Shown here: in pieces, positions 34,630 through 43,806 of the stretch
Numbering within the stretch: the first letter of the stretch is position 1
Layout: every line of letters begins with the position of its first letter
Source: Ferruginibacter sp. HRS2-29
GTDB taxonomy: Bacteria; Bacteroidota; Bacteroidia; Chitinophagales; Chitinophagaceae
Assembly (NCBI RefSeq): GCF_024343615.1
Contig: NZ_RJUB01000156.1
Location: 1 to 64,000 of the forward strand
Direction of reading: 5' to 3'
DNA: 64,000 bases
Made by a program: the position numbers and the translations under genes
Notes under the pieces: generated by a model
The model's database searches: none
What the model was told of the DNA's origin: nothing
The model's input: only the letters and a program-made list of their open reading frames with translations

Positions 34630-35110
34630 TTATGATATCTGTATCTACCGGCAAATAACCCAGGTGCCTGCTGAGTGATAATATCTGTCCCTTATGATGA
34701 AATTCATGAGTAATTACGTGAGTAAACAGTTTCAATTTATTAACGAAACCTTCCTTGCCGTTGAGATGATATCTTACAAGAGCATCTTCCTGATCGCCCC
34801 GCATCGTTTGTATAAATTCATTCATAAATATGTCCACTTCGTCAAATAACAAACGAACTTCCGTTAAGTTATGCCTAGATTCATAACTGTCAAACTCCAC
34901 CTTTCTTTCCATCGCATGCCGGGCTACCCAATATTGATATACATGGGCAATATGCACCAGCAGGTTACGGGCGCTGCCCCCGCGGCCAAAAGAATTATTT
35001 TCATTTACAAAATCTTCTGAAGACATCGTTTCACAATAATCAAGCAACACCTTGCGGGATTGTTTGACCAGATCGTATTGTTCGTTGGCTAATGAAAAAA
35101 GAAAGTCCAT
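34622..35110 (-). CDS. DinB-family (DUF664-like) metal-binding protein
   Basis: About 162 residues from the ATG giving MDFLFSLANEQYD; the longer frame to 35137 adds MIKLFYFLS, unlike the family. DinB four-helix-bundle features are visible: NLLVHIAHVYQYW (His), and HVITHEFHHKGQILSLSRHLG with the His triad that binds nickel or zinc. Many members act as bacillithiol- or mycothiol-dependent transferases; others are uncharacterised. Here the last codons overlap the hairpin at 34593-34629. Confidence 0.85.
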   Translation of the reverse strand: MDFLFSLANEQYDLVKQSRKVLLDYCETMSSEDFVNENNSFGRGGSARNLLVHIAHVYQYWVARHAMERKVEFDSYESRHNLTEVRLLFDEVDIFMNEFIQTMRGDQEDALVRYHLNGKEGFVNKLKLFTHVITHEFHHKGQILSLSRHLGYLPVDTDIIRG

Positions 35111-35189
35111 AGATAAAAAATAAAATAGTTTGATCACAAAGCATGACTATGCCTGGTTTCCTTCATGACCAATTTACTTAATTGCAGGT

Positions 35190-36002
35190 ATGAAAAAACT
35201 CCTCTTTTTCCTCCTGTTAATGATCTCTGCAAAAATTCAGGCTCAGGAAACATACAATACGGTTCGCAATATTCATTACTATTCAGATTCCATCAATCAG
35301 AAAGATGCTTACATCAATACACAATGTACCATCGATATTTATTACCCGAAGAATAAAAAAGATTTTGCCACCATCGTATGGTTTCATGGGGGAGGGCTTA
35401 CAGGAGGCAATAAAGAAATACCGGCAGCGCTGATGGAGAAGGGTTATGCGGTGATAGGCGTAGGCTATCGTTTATTGCCGAAGGCAAAAGCCCCGTCTTA
35501 CATTGAAGATGCCGCGGCGGCCGTGGCATGGGCATTTCAGCACATTGAAAGTTATGGGGGAAAGAGCGATCTCATTTTCGTTTCGGGGCATTCCGCTGGC
35601 GGATACCTGGGTATGATGATAACGCTGGATAAAAGTTACCTAGGCAAATACGGCATCGATGCCAATCGCATTGCCGGGCTGATCCCGTTTAGCGGACAAG
35701 CCATTTCGCATTTTACCATACGCGGCGAACAGGCAATAAAAGAAACACAACCGGTCGTTGATAAATATGCACCTTTATATTTTGTACGTGCCGATGCGCC
35801 CCCGATTCTGCTCATCACCGGCGACCGCGAAATGGAGTTACTCGGCCGTTATGAAGAAAATGCTTATCTGAACCGCATGATGAAACTGACAGGGCACAAA
35901 CAAACAAGGTTGTATGAATTGCAGGGATACGATCACGGAGGGATGGCACAACCGGCATTTCCGCTACTGTTGAGAGAAGTGAAACAAATTGCGAAGCAAT
36001 AA
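35190..36002 (+). CDS. Exported alpha/beta hydrolase (HSL-type esterase)
   Basis: A 270-residue protein with signal peptide MKKLLFFLLLMISAKIQAQ. The fold shows the oxyanion motif WFHGGGLTGG, the nucleophile elbow GHSAGGYLGM (Ser near 140), an acid in ITGDREMEL and the catalytic His in GYDHGGM. HGGG places it in the hormone-sensitive-lipase esterase group. It is a periplasmic or secreted ester hydrolase; the substrate is unknown. It is a single gene divergent from the DinB gene. Confidence 0.9.
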   Translation: MKKLLFFLLLMISAKIQAQETYNTVRNIHYYSDSINQKDAYINTQCTIDIYYPKNKKDFATIVWFHGGGLTGGNKEIPAALMEKGYAVIGVGYRLLPKAKAPSYIEDAAAAVAWAFQHIESYGGKSDLIFVSGHSAGGYLGMMITLDKSYLGKYGIDANRIAGLIPFSGQAISHFTIRGEQAIKETQPVVDKYAPLYFVRADAPPILLITGDREMELLGRYEENAYLNRMMKLTGHKQTRLYELQGYDHGGMAQPAFPLLLREVKQIAKQ

Positions 36003-36144
36003 ATACATAAATGTCTCCAGTAAGTGTTGCCGGGAAGACGGAAAGAAAAGCAGATACTAAAATTTTTTCTTCCCGTCTTTATTATTTAACATCGGCAAGT
36101 TTCTGCTGCGGCGTTGTCAGCATTTTGGATTTGCGGAAGCCATA

Positions 36145-36600
36145 TCAGTAAAGCAAGATCTCCTCATTCTGCAACTCGCGCCTGAACCTTTTGCGTGCAG
36201 GAAAAAACGGCAGCGACATCAGGATGTCGAATGCGCCATAGTAAATGAATAGTGGCCGGTTGGTAAACAAGGTAAGCAGGCACGAAGAAGCGCAGGAAAA
36301 AACAAACCACCACATCCGTAGTGTATAAAATTTTTCGTAAGCCGCTACACGGGTTTCAAAATCTTCGATGGTTACCAGCTGCTGTAATCGTTTGCGCTGG
36401 TAATTGCTATGGATCACCGCCAGGATAACTACCAAACCGAGAAAAGGCAATGTTAGTTTTGACCCCGGATCAAATCCACGAAGCAGGTAAGTTCCTTTTT
36501 GAAACAGGATGTATGTTGTGATGACCGCGGCAACATTGACCGCAACGGTTGTCCAGAAAACTTGTTTGTACTTTTTTATGGGGATGGTGAAAAAATCCAT
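36145..36600 (-). CDS. Small membrane protein, four helices, unknown function
   Basis: A 151-residue protein with four hydrophobic helices at about 15-35, 47-63, 93-112 and 117-133, and basic ends (RKRFRRE). It has no signal peptide and no recognised domain. It lies downstream of and in the same direction as a broken membrane gene (36622-37077), so the two may once have formed an operon. Confidence 0.55.
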   Translation of the reverse strand: MDFFTIPIKKYKQVFWTTVAVNVAAVITTYILFQKGTYLLRGFDPGSKLTLPFLGLVVILAVIHSNYQRKRLQQLVTIEDFETRVAAYEKFYTLRMWWFVFSCASSCLLTLFTNRPLFIYYGAFDILMSLPFFPARKRFRRELQNEEILLY

Positions 36601-36621
36601 TTTACTAAGGTAGCATATTGA

Positions 36622-37077
36622 TTAAACCCTTCGCCGGAAAATTCCCAGGATGAGATTAACTGGAAAAATGATCTGCCCCAATAACGAAACGTCCAAAATT
36701 ATACGGATAGTCTTGATATAGGTGTTGAAAAAATTAAATGATTCCCTATTGCTGAATTCATAGCATCGTTTTGCGGGCGTACTCGAAAAACTATCTCCAA
36801 AGTATATGATCAATGCAAAAAAAGAAGTGTAAAAATCGTACTAATGACACGTATCCAGACAAGCACTTTCGAGTATAAAAATTTTCTGGTCAGAATGTAA
36901 ATGAGCCATATAAACATAGCAACGAATGAGAGAATCCAAAAGAAATGAGCATGGGCTACTACAAAACAGGTATCAGGAAGATGGATATCAACCGTGTTAT
37001 TTTGATCCGGAAAAAATGACAGCATTACAAACAGCAGTGCGGCCCTGGGTAGTATATGGTAGGGGTTTCTTTTTCAT
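36622..37077 (-). pseudogene. Frameshifted small membrane protein related to cytochrome c oxidase subunit I helix
   Basis: Three frames on the minus strand line up as one protein. The ATG at 37077 gives MKKKP, then removing one C from a CCCC run (near 37063) restores ...YHILPRAALLFVMLSFFPDQNN. That continues with DIHLPDTCFVVAHAHFFW, a stretch resembling the HDTYYVVAHFHY helix of COX1. After ISTIFTLLFL a frame change at a run of seven T (near 36819-36825) leads to ALIIYFGDSFSSTPAKR and a final helix VSLLGQIIFPVNLILGIF. Two separate homopolymer slips point to a pseudogene, or sequencing errors. Confidence 0.6.
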
Positions 37078-37254
37078 GTGATTAAATATACTATGTTCAA
37101 TAAGAGAATCATCATATCCGGAAAGACGTTGCGCAATTGGAACAGCGATATCCACATAAAAAGCACTTTTTAAATTTTTTGATAAAGGATGAAAATTAAT
37201 GAAGCCTGATTCACAACAGCGCATAATATTTATCTTTACGAAAAGCCACCTCAC

Positions 37255-37953
37255 ATGACCGATGCCATCATACCCCTGCTCTCCCTCATTGCCCTGGAAG
37301 TGATACTCGGCATCGACAATATTATTTTTATTTCCATCCTGGCCGATAAACTGCCCGACCATCAGCGGAATAAATTACGCTATTGGGGGATAGGCCTGGC
37401 GATGGTGATGCGGCTGATCCTGCTGGCGCTTATTTCGTGGATACTCCAGCTGGATCAAACGTTGTTCACAGTCTTCAACATCGGGTTTTCGGGCAAGAGC
37501 CTCATCCTTATTTTCGGCGGGCTTTTCCTGATATTTAAAAGCACCAAAGAGATCTATCACAAAACAGAAGTAGAGGCCGATGGACAGCCAACAATTCCTG
37601 CAAAAGGAAGCTTTGGAAAACTGTTGTCTGAAGTGATCCTGCTCGATCTTGTATTCTCCATCGACTCCATCATCACCGCGGTGGGCATGGTGCAGCAGCT
37701 TTGGGTGATGTATACGGCGGTGGTGGTTACGGTGGTCATCATGCTGTTTGCCTCCAAACCCATCAGCGAATTCATCCGCAAGCACCCATCGTTTAAGATC
37801 CTGGCCCTGTGTTTTTTATTGATGATCGGTGTTTCATTGATCGCCGAAGGTTTTCATTTCGAAATACCGAAAGGGTATATCTATTTCTCCATGGCATTTG
37901 CATTTTTGGTGGATGTGATACAGATGAAAACGGTGAAGCATAAAGGGGGTTAG
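37255..37953 (+). CDS. TerC-family integral membrane protein
   Basis: A 232-residue protein with seven or so hydrophobic helices and the TerC signatures LSLIALEVILGIDNIIFISIL at the N-terminus and EVILLDLVFSIDSIITAVGM in the middle (paired acidic residues in membrane helices). TerC proteins export or handle metals such as manganese and are linked to tellurite resistance. Here it is a single gene with a weak -7 match (TATCTTTA at 37231). The start ATG is unambiguous. Confidence 0.92.
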   Translation: MTDAIIPLLSLIALEVILGIDNIIFISILADKLPDHQRNKLRYWGIGLAMVMRLILLALISWILQLDQTLFTVFNIGFSGKSLILIFGGLFLIFKSTKEIYHKTEVEADGQPTIPAKGSFGKLLSEVILLDLVFSIDSIITAVGMVQQLWVMYTAVVVTVVIMLFASKPISEFIRKHPSFKILALCFLLMIGVSLIAEGFHFEIPKGYIYFSMAFAFLVDVIQMKTVKHKGG

Positions 37954-37983
37954 TATCAACTACTATTGTAATTATTCTAAAAA

Positions 37984-38032
37984 TGGTCAGGGGTTAACAC
38001 CTGTTTCCCCTTTGAGGCCTAGGGTTCGCAGA
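37984..38032. repeat. Worn copy of the AACCCCTGACCCC family
   Basis: GGTCAGGGGTTAACACC and TTTCCCCTTTGAGG phrases recall the arms at 23202-23324, but in broken order; it may be a decayed copy. Confidence 0.4.
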
Positions 38033-38081
38033 TGGCGGACAAGGAGCATAACCATTCATCCGGATGCTGTATTTTAAAAAA

Positions 38082-38531
38082 TTATATCAATCGATCCCCG
38101 GCGTCATTTCTTATTTTTTCACGGATTTTATCAATATGGTTTTGGGCTAAACTTTGTTCAGTAAATATTCCCAGGTATTGAAACCCGGTGTTGATATCCC
38201 AGGTAAAGCAATTTAGATTATCTCTTAATGCCTGATCTGCCGGCAGAATTCTAAGTTGGTTCGTTTTGGGATTTCCTTCTACGATAAACAACCCTTCTCC
38301 TTGCATAGAGTTCATAAAGGCCCCTGAGATTATTTCATCCACATTCATAGTTGTGTTTTTGTAAAAGTACTCCCAGGGAAGGGTTCTAAAATATCTCAGA
38401 ACGGCATATTTTACCGGGTGTCGGCAACTCGCTCTCTGGCTTGAGAAATCCTCTATATAGCTCAGGTGTTCCAAAGAATCCTGCTGTCTTTTAAGAGCGG
38501 AGGGTGCGGTAGGAGCTAAGATACGGTCCAC
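38082..38531 (-). CDS. Hypothetical protein near tRNA-Phe
   Basis: A frame of 149 residues from a GTG; a TGA lies directly upstream, so no longer start exists. An internal ATG at 38348 (MNVDEII) would give 88 residues. The sequence is soluble, with LPWEYFYKNTT and GLFIVEGNPKTNQLRILPADQ; I recognise no family. It sits just past the 3' end and terminator of tRNA-Phe, a classical integration site. It has lower GC than its neighbours. It could be a remnant of a longer gene. Confidence 0.4.
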   Translation of the reverse strand: MDRILAPTAPSALKRQQDSLEHLSYIEDFSSQRASCRHPVKYAVLRYFRTLPWEYFYKNTTMNVDEIISGAFMNSMQGEGLFIVEGNPKTNQLRILPADQALRDNLNCFTWDINTGFQYLGIFTEQSLAQNHIDKIREKIRNDAGDRLI

Positions 38532-38571
38532 TCAAAATTCCCTAAAATTTAAAACTGGTCTAACCACCAAC

Positions 38572-38597
38572 AAAAAACCCCAACATTGCTGTTGAGG
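38572..38597 (-). terminator. Terminator of tRNA-Phe
   Basis: Minus strand: stem CCTCAACA/TGTTGGGG with loop GCAA, then T6, starting 7 bases past the tRNA. Confidence 0.85.
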
Positions 38598-38603
38598 TCT
38601 TTG

Positions 38604-38676
38604 TGGTGTGAGCCGGGATTGAACCGGCGACACATGGATTTTCAGTCCATTGCTCTACCAACTGAGCTACCGCACC
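38604..38676 (-). tRNA. tRNA-Phe (anticodon GAA)
   Basis: A 73-base cloverleaf with D arm, CTGAAAA anticodon loop and GCCGG/CCGGC T stem. CCA is not encoded. The acceptor stem is GGTGCGG against TCACACC, which leaves a C5-A68 mismatch and a G7-U66 wobble. A possible -7 element (TATTTTTG, minus strand, 38720-38713) is upstream. Confidence 0.95.
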
Positions 38677-39373
38677 ATCTCTACTCTAAAGTAGAATTCC
38701 CCGAAGGGGTTGCAAAAATAAGGGAAAAAATAGCAAACAGCCTAATTTTCAATAAAAAATTTTAAAAATAACACGGCAAAAAATGGCTGACCGCCTTCCC
38801 GGCAAGAGGCGAAAACGGCTGTGGGCCGGGAAGAAGGGAGGAGAAAAAAGTGCCCTGGTATGGGTGCACGATCGCCCTACTCCATGTGGTAAATACGGTA
38901 ACACGATTTTGAGAGAAAATGCCGGTTTTTTTTCTCAAAAAAGTGAAATGATGCAAGAGGGTTTCCTGCTGTTTTTTGAGGTGCCGTTTGAAAGAGGCCT
39001 CTTTGGAAAGGCTTATCTAGGGTGCATTACAGCTTAATCATGAAAGAAAAATATCATCCGTTTCCTGCTTTTTTACATATAAAAACGGGAAAAACCTAGA
39101 TATTTATTTTTTTACTTTTCCACGCCGTGAAATGCAACACTAGCAGGCCTTAACGGTTTTTATTCACGGCCTGTTATTAACTTTTTATTAAATGCTTTTG
39201 GATGGTTTGTATTATTGCATAGAGGGTTTTTCACCGGTAAAAACGGTGAAAAAAAACACCCAAAACCGGCCAAAAATTTCCAAGAGGTTGATAGCCAGTT
39301 GAAAGGGAGCAAAACCCGGGCAGAATAAAAAATAAAAAGATAACGGTTTAATAATATTTCTAAAAAAGGAGCG
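38677..39373. other. Long gene-free leader region between tRNA-Phe and nrdB
   Basis: About 700 bases without a supported gene. It holds a hairpin with 9-bp CTTCCCGGC/GCCGGGAAG arms (38795-38833), a 10-bp hairpin TTTTTCACCG/CGGTGAAAAA (39227-39253) and several A/T runs. I see no NrdR-like box or cobalamin riboswitch core, although ribonucleotide reductase operons often have one. Confidence 0.5.
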
Positions 39374-40348
39374 ATGCAGGATAACGACGAATTACTATTG
39401 AGAGAAAACAAAGATCGCTTTGTAATTCTGCCTATCAATTACCCTAAGATCTGGGAACAATACAAAAAACACGAAGCCAGCTTCTGGACCGCTGAAGAGA
39501 TAGACCTCAGCAGCGACATGAAAGACTGGAACGCGATGAACGATGGCGAACGCCACTTCATCTCCCATATACTGGCCTTCTTTGCAGCCAGCGACGGAAT
39601 AGTGAACGAGAACCTCGCCGTGAATTTCATGAGCGAAGTACAATTACCTGAAGCCCGCTGTTTTTACGGGTTCCAGATCATGATGGAAAATATACACAGC
39701 GAAACGTATGCGCTGCTGATCGATACTTATATTAAAGACCCGGCCGAAAAAGACCGTTTGTTCCACGCCATCGATACCGTACCAGCGGTAAAGAAAAAAG
39801 CGGAATGGGCGCTGCGCTGGATCGAAGGCGGAAATTTTGCAGAACGCCTGGTGGCTTTTGCGGCGGTAGAAGGCATCTTCTTCAGCGGCAGCTTCTGCTC
39901 TATCTTCTGGCTCAAAAAACGCGGCCTGATGCCGGGGCTTACCTTCAGCAACGAGCTGATCAGTAGAGACGAAGGCCTGCATTGCGAATTCGCCTGCCTG
40001 CTCTATGGCATGCTGAAAAACAAATTATCGCAGGACGCAGTATACAAGATCATCGCGGATGCGGTGGAAATTGAAAAAGAATTTATCAGCGAAGCCCTGC
40101 CGGTGAAACTCATCGGTATGAACGCCGACCTGATGAAACAATACATAGAATTTGTGGCCGACAGATGGCTGGGCGAATTAGGGTATCCTAAAATGTTCAA
40201 TGCCACCAATCCATTCGACTTCATGGAAATGATATCGCTGGAAGGCAAAACGAATTTCTTTGAAAAAAGGGTAGGAGATTATCAGAAAGCAGGCGTTATC
40301 GGCGGAAACAAAGAAGCACAGGCATTTTCGGTAGACGAAGATTTTTAG
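39374..40348 (+). CDS. nrdB: Ribonucleotide reductase class Ia, small subunit
   Basis: A 324-residue ferritin-like R2 subunit. It closely resembles eukaryotic R2 in the region [20 protein letters not shown] (radical Tyr within CFYGFQ, iron-ligand Glu and His in ENIHSE). Iron ligands are also found in [11 protein letters not shown], and the C-terminus ends VDEDF, typical of the peptide that docks on the large subunit. It makes the diferric-tyrosyl radical for deoxynucleotide synthesis. An AAAGGAG sequence lies just before the ATG, unusual here, but only 2 bases from it. nrdA follows 334 bases later with a long palindrome between. Confidence 0.96.
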   Translation: MQDNDELLLRENKDRFVILPINYPKIWEQYKKHEASFWTAEEIDLSSDMKDWNAMNDGERHFISHILAFFAASDGIVNENLAVNFMSEVQLPEARCFYGFQIMMENIHSETYALLIDTYIKDPAEKDRLFHAIDTVPAVKKKAEWALRWIEGGNFAERLVAFAAVEGIFFSGSFCSIFWLKKRGLMPGLTFSNELISRDEGLHCEFACLLYGMLKNKLSQDAVYKIIADAVEIEKEFISEALPVKLIGMNADLMKQYIEFVADRWLGELGYPKMFNATNPFDFMEMISLEGKTNFFEKRVGDYQKAGVIGGNKEAQAFSVDEDF

Positions 40349-40349
40349 A

Positions 40350-40385
40350 ACCACAAAGGCGCAAAGACACGGAGGAGCACAAAGC
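40350..40385. repeat. Inverse-oriented CAAAGGCGCAAAG repeat
   Basis: AACCACAAAGGCGCAAAG, the reverse complement of the phrase at 4945-4986. It lies just after the nrdB stop. Confidence 0.45.
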
Positions 40386-40513
40386 ATCTGCGACTTTTAA
40401 CCACGATGGATCGATTTAGCTAGCCAACACCAGCAAACAGCACAAACTAATTAACAAGCACAGGAGTAACACGGTACATGTTTTGAACATGCATCGTGAG
40501 GGAAGCCGACTCT

Positions 40514-40642
40514 TTAATAATTAATAATGTATAATTAATAATTAAAGACAGAGGAAGAAAGAGAGAATTAAAGAAATGAATGTTGAAACAAACCAACAAT
40601 AATTAAGACCCCAATTATTAATTATACATTATTAATTATTAA
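40514..40642. repeat. Perfect 30-base AT-only inverted repeat between nrdB and nrdA (copy 2)
   Basis: Arms 40514-40543 and 40613-40642 are exact complements of 30 bases, all A/T except one G and its C. They sit inside a likely operon. Same family as 27862-27957. Confidence 0.93.
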
Positions 40643-40682
40643 TTGAGCGCAGCGTTACTACTAACCATATAAATATATAAAA

Positions 40683-43097
40683 ATGCAGGTAATTAAAAGA
40701 GATGGCAAAAGAGAAAGCGTAAAATTCGATAAGATCACTGCACGTATCGAAAAGCTTTGTTATAGCCTCGACAGGCGTTTTGTCAACGCTGTTGATGTGG
40801 CAAAAAAAGTGATCGAAGGTTTGTACGATGGTGTAACTACCACCGAGCTCGACAACCTGGCTGCCGAAACCGCAGCATCACTTACCGTGAAGCACCCGGA
40901 TTATGCTTCACTCGCAAGCCGTATAGCGGTGAGCAACCTGCATAAGAATACGATCAAGAGTTTTTCGCAGACCATGAAGCTGCTCCACGAATGTGTAGAT
41001 CCAAAAACAGGGAAATATCTTCCGTTACTGGCGGATGATGTAGCACAGATCATTACAGACAACGCGGCATTGCTGGATTCATCCATCATCTACGACAGGG
41101 ATTACGGGTTCGATTACTTCGGTTTCAAAACACTGGAAAAATCTTACCTCCTGAAACTCGATGGTAAGATCGTAGAACGTCCGCAGCACATGTACATGAG
41201 GGTGGCCATTGGTATCCACAAAAACGATATCGAAGCAGCTATCAAAACTTATCACCTGATGAGCGAACGCTGGTTTACGCATGCTACCCCAACCCTGTTT
41301 AACGCGGGTACTCCAAAACCACAGATGAGCTCCTGCTTCCTGCTGACCATGAAAGACGACAGCATCGAAGGCATTTACGATACACTGAAACAAACTGCGA
41401 AGATTTCGCAGAGCGCCGGCGGTATCGGTTTAGCGATACACAACATCCGTGCTACAGGCAGCTACATCGGCGGTACCAACGGTACCAGCAACGGTATCAT
41501 CCCGATGCTGAAAGTATTCAACGATACTGCACGCTACGTAGACCAGGGTGGTGGTAAACGCAAAGGCGCATTCGCCATCTACCTCGAACCATGGCACGCG
41601 GATATCTTCGATTTCCTCGACCTGCGCAAGAATCACGGTAAAGAAGAAATGCGTGCACGCGACCTGTTTTACGCATTGTGGATCTGCGACCTGTTCATGA
41701 AACGTGTGGAAGCCGACGGGCAATGGAGCCTCTTCTGCCCCAACGAAGCACCGGGCCTGCAGGATTGTTATGGAGAAGAATTTGAAACATTGTACCAGAA
41801 ATACGAAGCAGAAGGAAGGGCAAGAAAAACCATCAAGGCACAAGACCTTTGGTTTGCTATCCTGGATGCACAAATCGAAACCGGTACCCCATACCTGTTG
41901 TATAAAGATGCGGCCAACAGCAAAAGCAACCAGCAGAACCTTGGTACCATCAAGAGCTCTAACCTTTGCACAGAGATCATGGAGTACACGTCTCCTGATG
42001 AGATAGCAGTTTGTAACCTGGCTTCACTGGCGCTTCCACGTTTTGTAATAAATGGTGAATTCAACCACGAAAAATTATACGAAGTAACTTACCAGGCTGC
42101 CATCAACCTGAACAAGATCATCGACAACAACTACTACCCGGTAGAAGAAGCAGAACGCTCCAACCTTCGCCACCGCCCTATCGGCCTTGGTGTACAGGGA
42201 TTGGCGGATGTATTCATCCTGTTGCGCCTGCCATTTGAAAGCGATGAAGCGAAACAACTGAACAAAGAAATTTTTGAAACCATCTACTTCGCGGCCATGA
42301 CGGCGAGTAAAGACCTTGCTAAAGTAGAAGGGCCTTACGAAACATACGCCGGCTCACCGGTATCAAAAGCCATCTTCCAGTTTGATATGTGGGGAGTAGA
42401 ACCAACCCTGCGTTGGGACTGGTACACCCTGAAAGCAGAAGTGCTGAAACATGGTGTGCGCAACTCATTGCTGGTAGCGCCGATGCCTACTGCATCTACT
42501 TCGCAGATACTGGGCAACAACGAATGTTTTGAACCATACACTTCCAACATCTACGTTCGCCGTGTATTGAGCGGGGAATTTGTAGTGGTGAACAAACACC
42601 TGTTGAAAGACCTGGTAGACCTGAACCTGTGGAACGATGACATGAAGAGCCAGATCATGAGCCACAACGGATCTATCCAGAACATTGATGGTATACCAGA
42701 TAACGTGAAAGAAATTTACAAGACTGTCTGGGAGATCAAGCAACGTAATATCATCGATATGGCTGCCGACAGGGGCGCTTACATCTGCCAGTCGCAATCG
42801 CTCAACCTCTTTGTAGATGCGCCAACCAGCAGCAAGCTTACTTCCATGCACTTCTACGGATGGAGGAAAGGATTGAAGACCGGTATGTATTACCTGCGTA
42901 GCAAAGCTGCAGCACAGGCGGTACAGTTTACAGTAGAAAAACAAGGCGGCAAAACTGCAGAACCATTGGTAGAAAACAAACAACTGGTAAATGTAAACGA
43001 AGACAACAGCATCAACATCGAAACCACCATCGACGAATCACAACTGAACGGCGGTACCTGTACGATGCAGGATGGTTGCATCAGCTGCGGATCTTAA
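40683..43097 (+). CDS. nrdA: Ribonucleotide reductase class Ia, large subunit
   Basis: An 804-residue R1 subunit. An N-terminal ATP-cone (about 1-90, [20 protein letters not shown]) indicates allosteric on/off control by ATP and dATP. The catalytic barrel contains the cysteine site [20 protein letters not shown] (about 219-238), [17 protein letters not shown], and SSNLCTEI and [20 protein letters not shown]. The C-terminal tail [12 protein letters not shown] carries the CxxC that rereduces the active site. With NrdB it forms the aerobic enzyme making deoxynucleotides. It is downstream of nrdB with a 334-base gap. Confidence 0.97.
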   Translation: MQVIKRDGKRESVKFDKITARIEKLCYSLDRRFVNAVDVAKKVIEGLYDGVTTTELDNLAAETAASLTVKHPDYASLASRIAVSNLHKNTIKSFSQTMKLLHECVDPKTGKYLPLLADDVAQIITDNAALLDSSIIYDRDYGFDYFGFKTLEKSYLLKLDGKIVERPQHMYMRVAIGIHKNDIEAAIKTYHLMSERWFTHATPTLFNAGTPKPQMSSCFLLTMKDDSIEGIYDTLKQTAKISQSAGGIGLAIHNIRATGSYIGGTNGTSNGIIPMLKVFNDTARYVDQGGGKRKGAFAIYLEPWHADIFDFLDLRKNHGKEEMRARDLFYALWICDLFMKRVEADGQWSLFCPNEAPGLQDCYGEEFETLYQKYEAEGRARKTIKAQDLWFAILDAQIETGTPYLLYKDAANSKSNQQNLGTIKSSNLCTEIMEYTSPDEIAVCNLASLALPRFVINGEFNHEKLYEVTYQAAINLNKIIDNNYYPVEEAERSNLRHRPIGLGVQGLADVFILLRLPFESDEAKQLNKEIFETIYFAAMTASKDLAKVEGPYETYAGSPVSKAIFQFDMWGVEPTLRWDWYTLKAEVLKHGVRNSLLVAPMPTASTSQILGNNECFEPYTSNIYVRRVLSGEFVVVNKHLLKDLVDLNLWNDDMKSQIMSHNGSIQNIDGIPDNVKEIYKTVWEIKQRNIIDMAADRGAYICQSQSLNLFVDAPTSSKLTSMHFYGWRKGLKTGMYYLRSKAAAQAVQFTVEKQGGKTAEPLVENKQLVNVNEDNSINIETTIDESQLNGGTCTMQDGCISCGS

Positions 43098-43152
43098 GAT
43101 AAGGATCAACACCACATAACTAACCTCAATAAAAAATAAACACCCCCGAAAG

Positions 43153-43175
43153 CCCCTCCTTGTGAGGGGTTTTTT
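43153..43175 (+). terminator. Intrinsic terminator after nrdA
   Basis: CCCCTCCTTGTGAGGGG hairpin then T6. A second hairpin (ACCCCGGAGGTTT/AACCTCCGGGGGT, 43181-43211) follows. Confidence 0.9.
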
Positions 43176-43254
43176 ATTGAAACCCCGGAGGTTTCCAAAA
43201 CCTCCGGGGGTGCCGTGATCCTTTTTCTTTACTTTTACCTTTCAAAATCAAACC

Positions 43255-43617
43255 ATGAAAAAATATTTGTTTATCCTCGCTATCAGTTTATTCAGCTCAT
43301 CAGCTTTCAGCCAGACAGCGATCCCCATCGACAGCATCGCCAGCTACATGGGCAAAAAAGTAACCATTTGCAGCAAAGTATTCGGGTCAAAATATTTTGA
43401 AAACTCAAAACGCCAGCCTACTTTTCTCAACGTTGGCGCAGCCTATCCCGGCAATCCGCTTACGGTGGTAGTATTTGGCGAAGACAGGAAGAATTTTCCC
43501 GAAGCGCCGGAAAAAATGTACCATCAAAAAGAGATCTGTGTAACGGGGGAGCTGATAGAATATAAAGGCAAGCCGGAGATCATTGTGAACTCGCCGGAGC
43601 AGATCGTGATTAAGTAG
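43255..43617 (+). CDS. Exported OB-fold-like small protein
   Basis: A 120-residue protein with signal peptide MKKYLFILAISLFSSSAFSQ and a mature domain of about 100 residues. Strands such as KKVTICSKVFGSKYF, PLTVVVFGEDRKNF and EICVTGELIEYKGKPEIIVN have the look of an OB-fold seen in nucleic-acid-binding or secreted proteins of Bacteroidota. The function is unknown. Its TAG stop is the first three bases of the following repeat arm. Confidence 0.72.
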   Translation: MKKYLFILAISLFSSSAFSQTAIPIDSIASYMGKKVTICSKVFGSKYFENSKRQPTFLNVGAAYPGNPLTVVVFGEDRKNFPEAPEKMYHQKEICVTGELIEYKGKPEIIVNSPEQIVIK

Positions 43618-43806
43618 TCAATAGGGAATAGTCAATAGGGAAAACTTTGAAGGTTATTTTTCTGTTGGGGTTTTTCTATCACAAGGTTATAATTAATTTA
43701 AAGAGCCGATAGGTTATTATCGGCTCTTTAAATATTTCTGAAGTTATGCACATGGCATGAACTAATAATGTTCGGGGATTTGACCATTGACTATTCCCTA
43801 TTGACT
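43617..43806. repeat. Extragenic inverted repeat, family CAATAGGGAATAGTCAATAG (copy 2)
   Basis: Arms 43617-43636 and 43787-43806 pair over 20 bases. The TAG stop codons of both convergent genes fall at the outer ends of the arms. Confidence 0.9.
43697..43732. terminator. Perfect 15-bp hairpin between convergent genes
   Basis: TTTAAAGAGCCGATA and TATCGGCTCTTTAAA with a 6-base loop, inside the repeat pair. A/T runs follow on both sides; probably a bidirectional terminator. Confidence 0.75.

Noticed and set aside
36997-37362. 121-codon minus-strand frame overlapping terC
   Set aside because: Antisense to the terC start; only its end contributes the MKKKP start of the broken membrane gene.
38783-39037. 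84-codon plus-strand frame between tRNA-Phe and nrdB
   Set aside because: Starts within a hairpin, composition unlike proteins (strings of Arg, Lys and Gly), no promoter and no family.
38677-39373. Cobalamin riboswitch or NrdR box upstream of nrdB
   Set aside because: The conserved cobalamin core and the ACACnATATATnGTGT-like boxes are not seen.
40349-40682. Possible insertion sequence between nrdB and nrdA
   Set aside because: No transposase or target duplication; it is a palindrome of a known spacer family.
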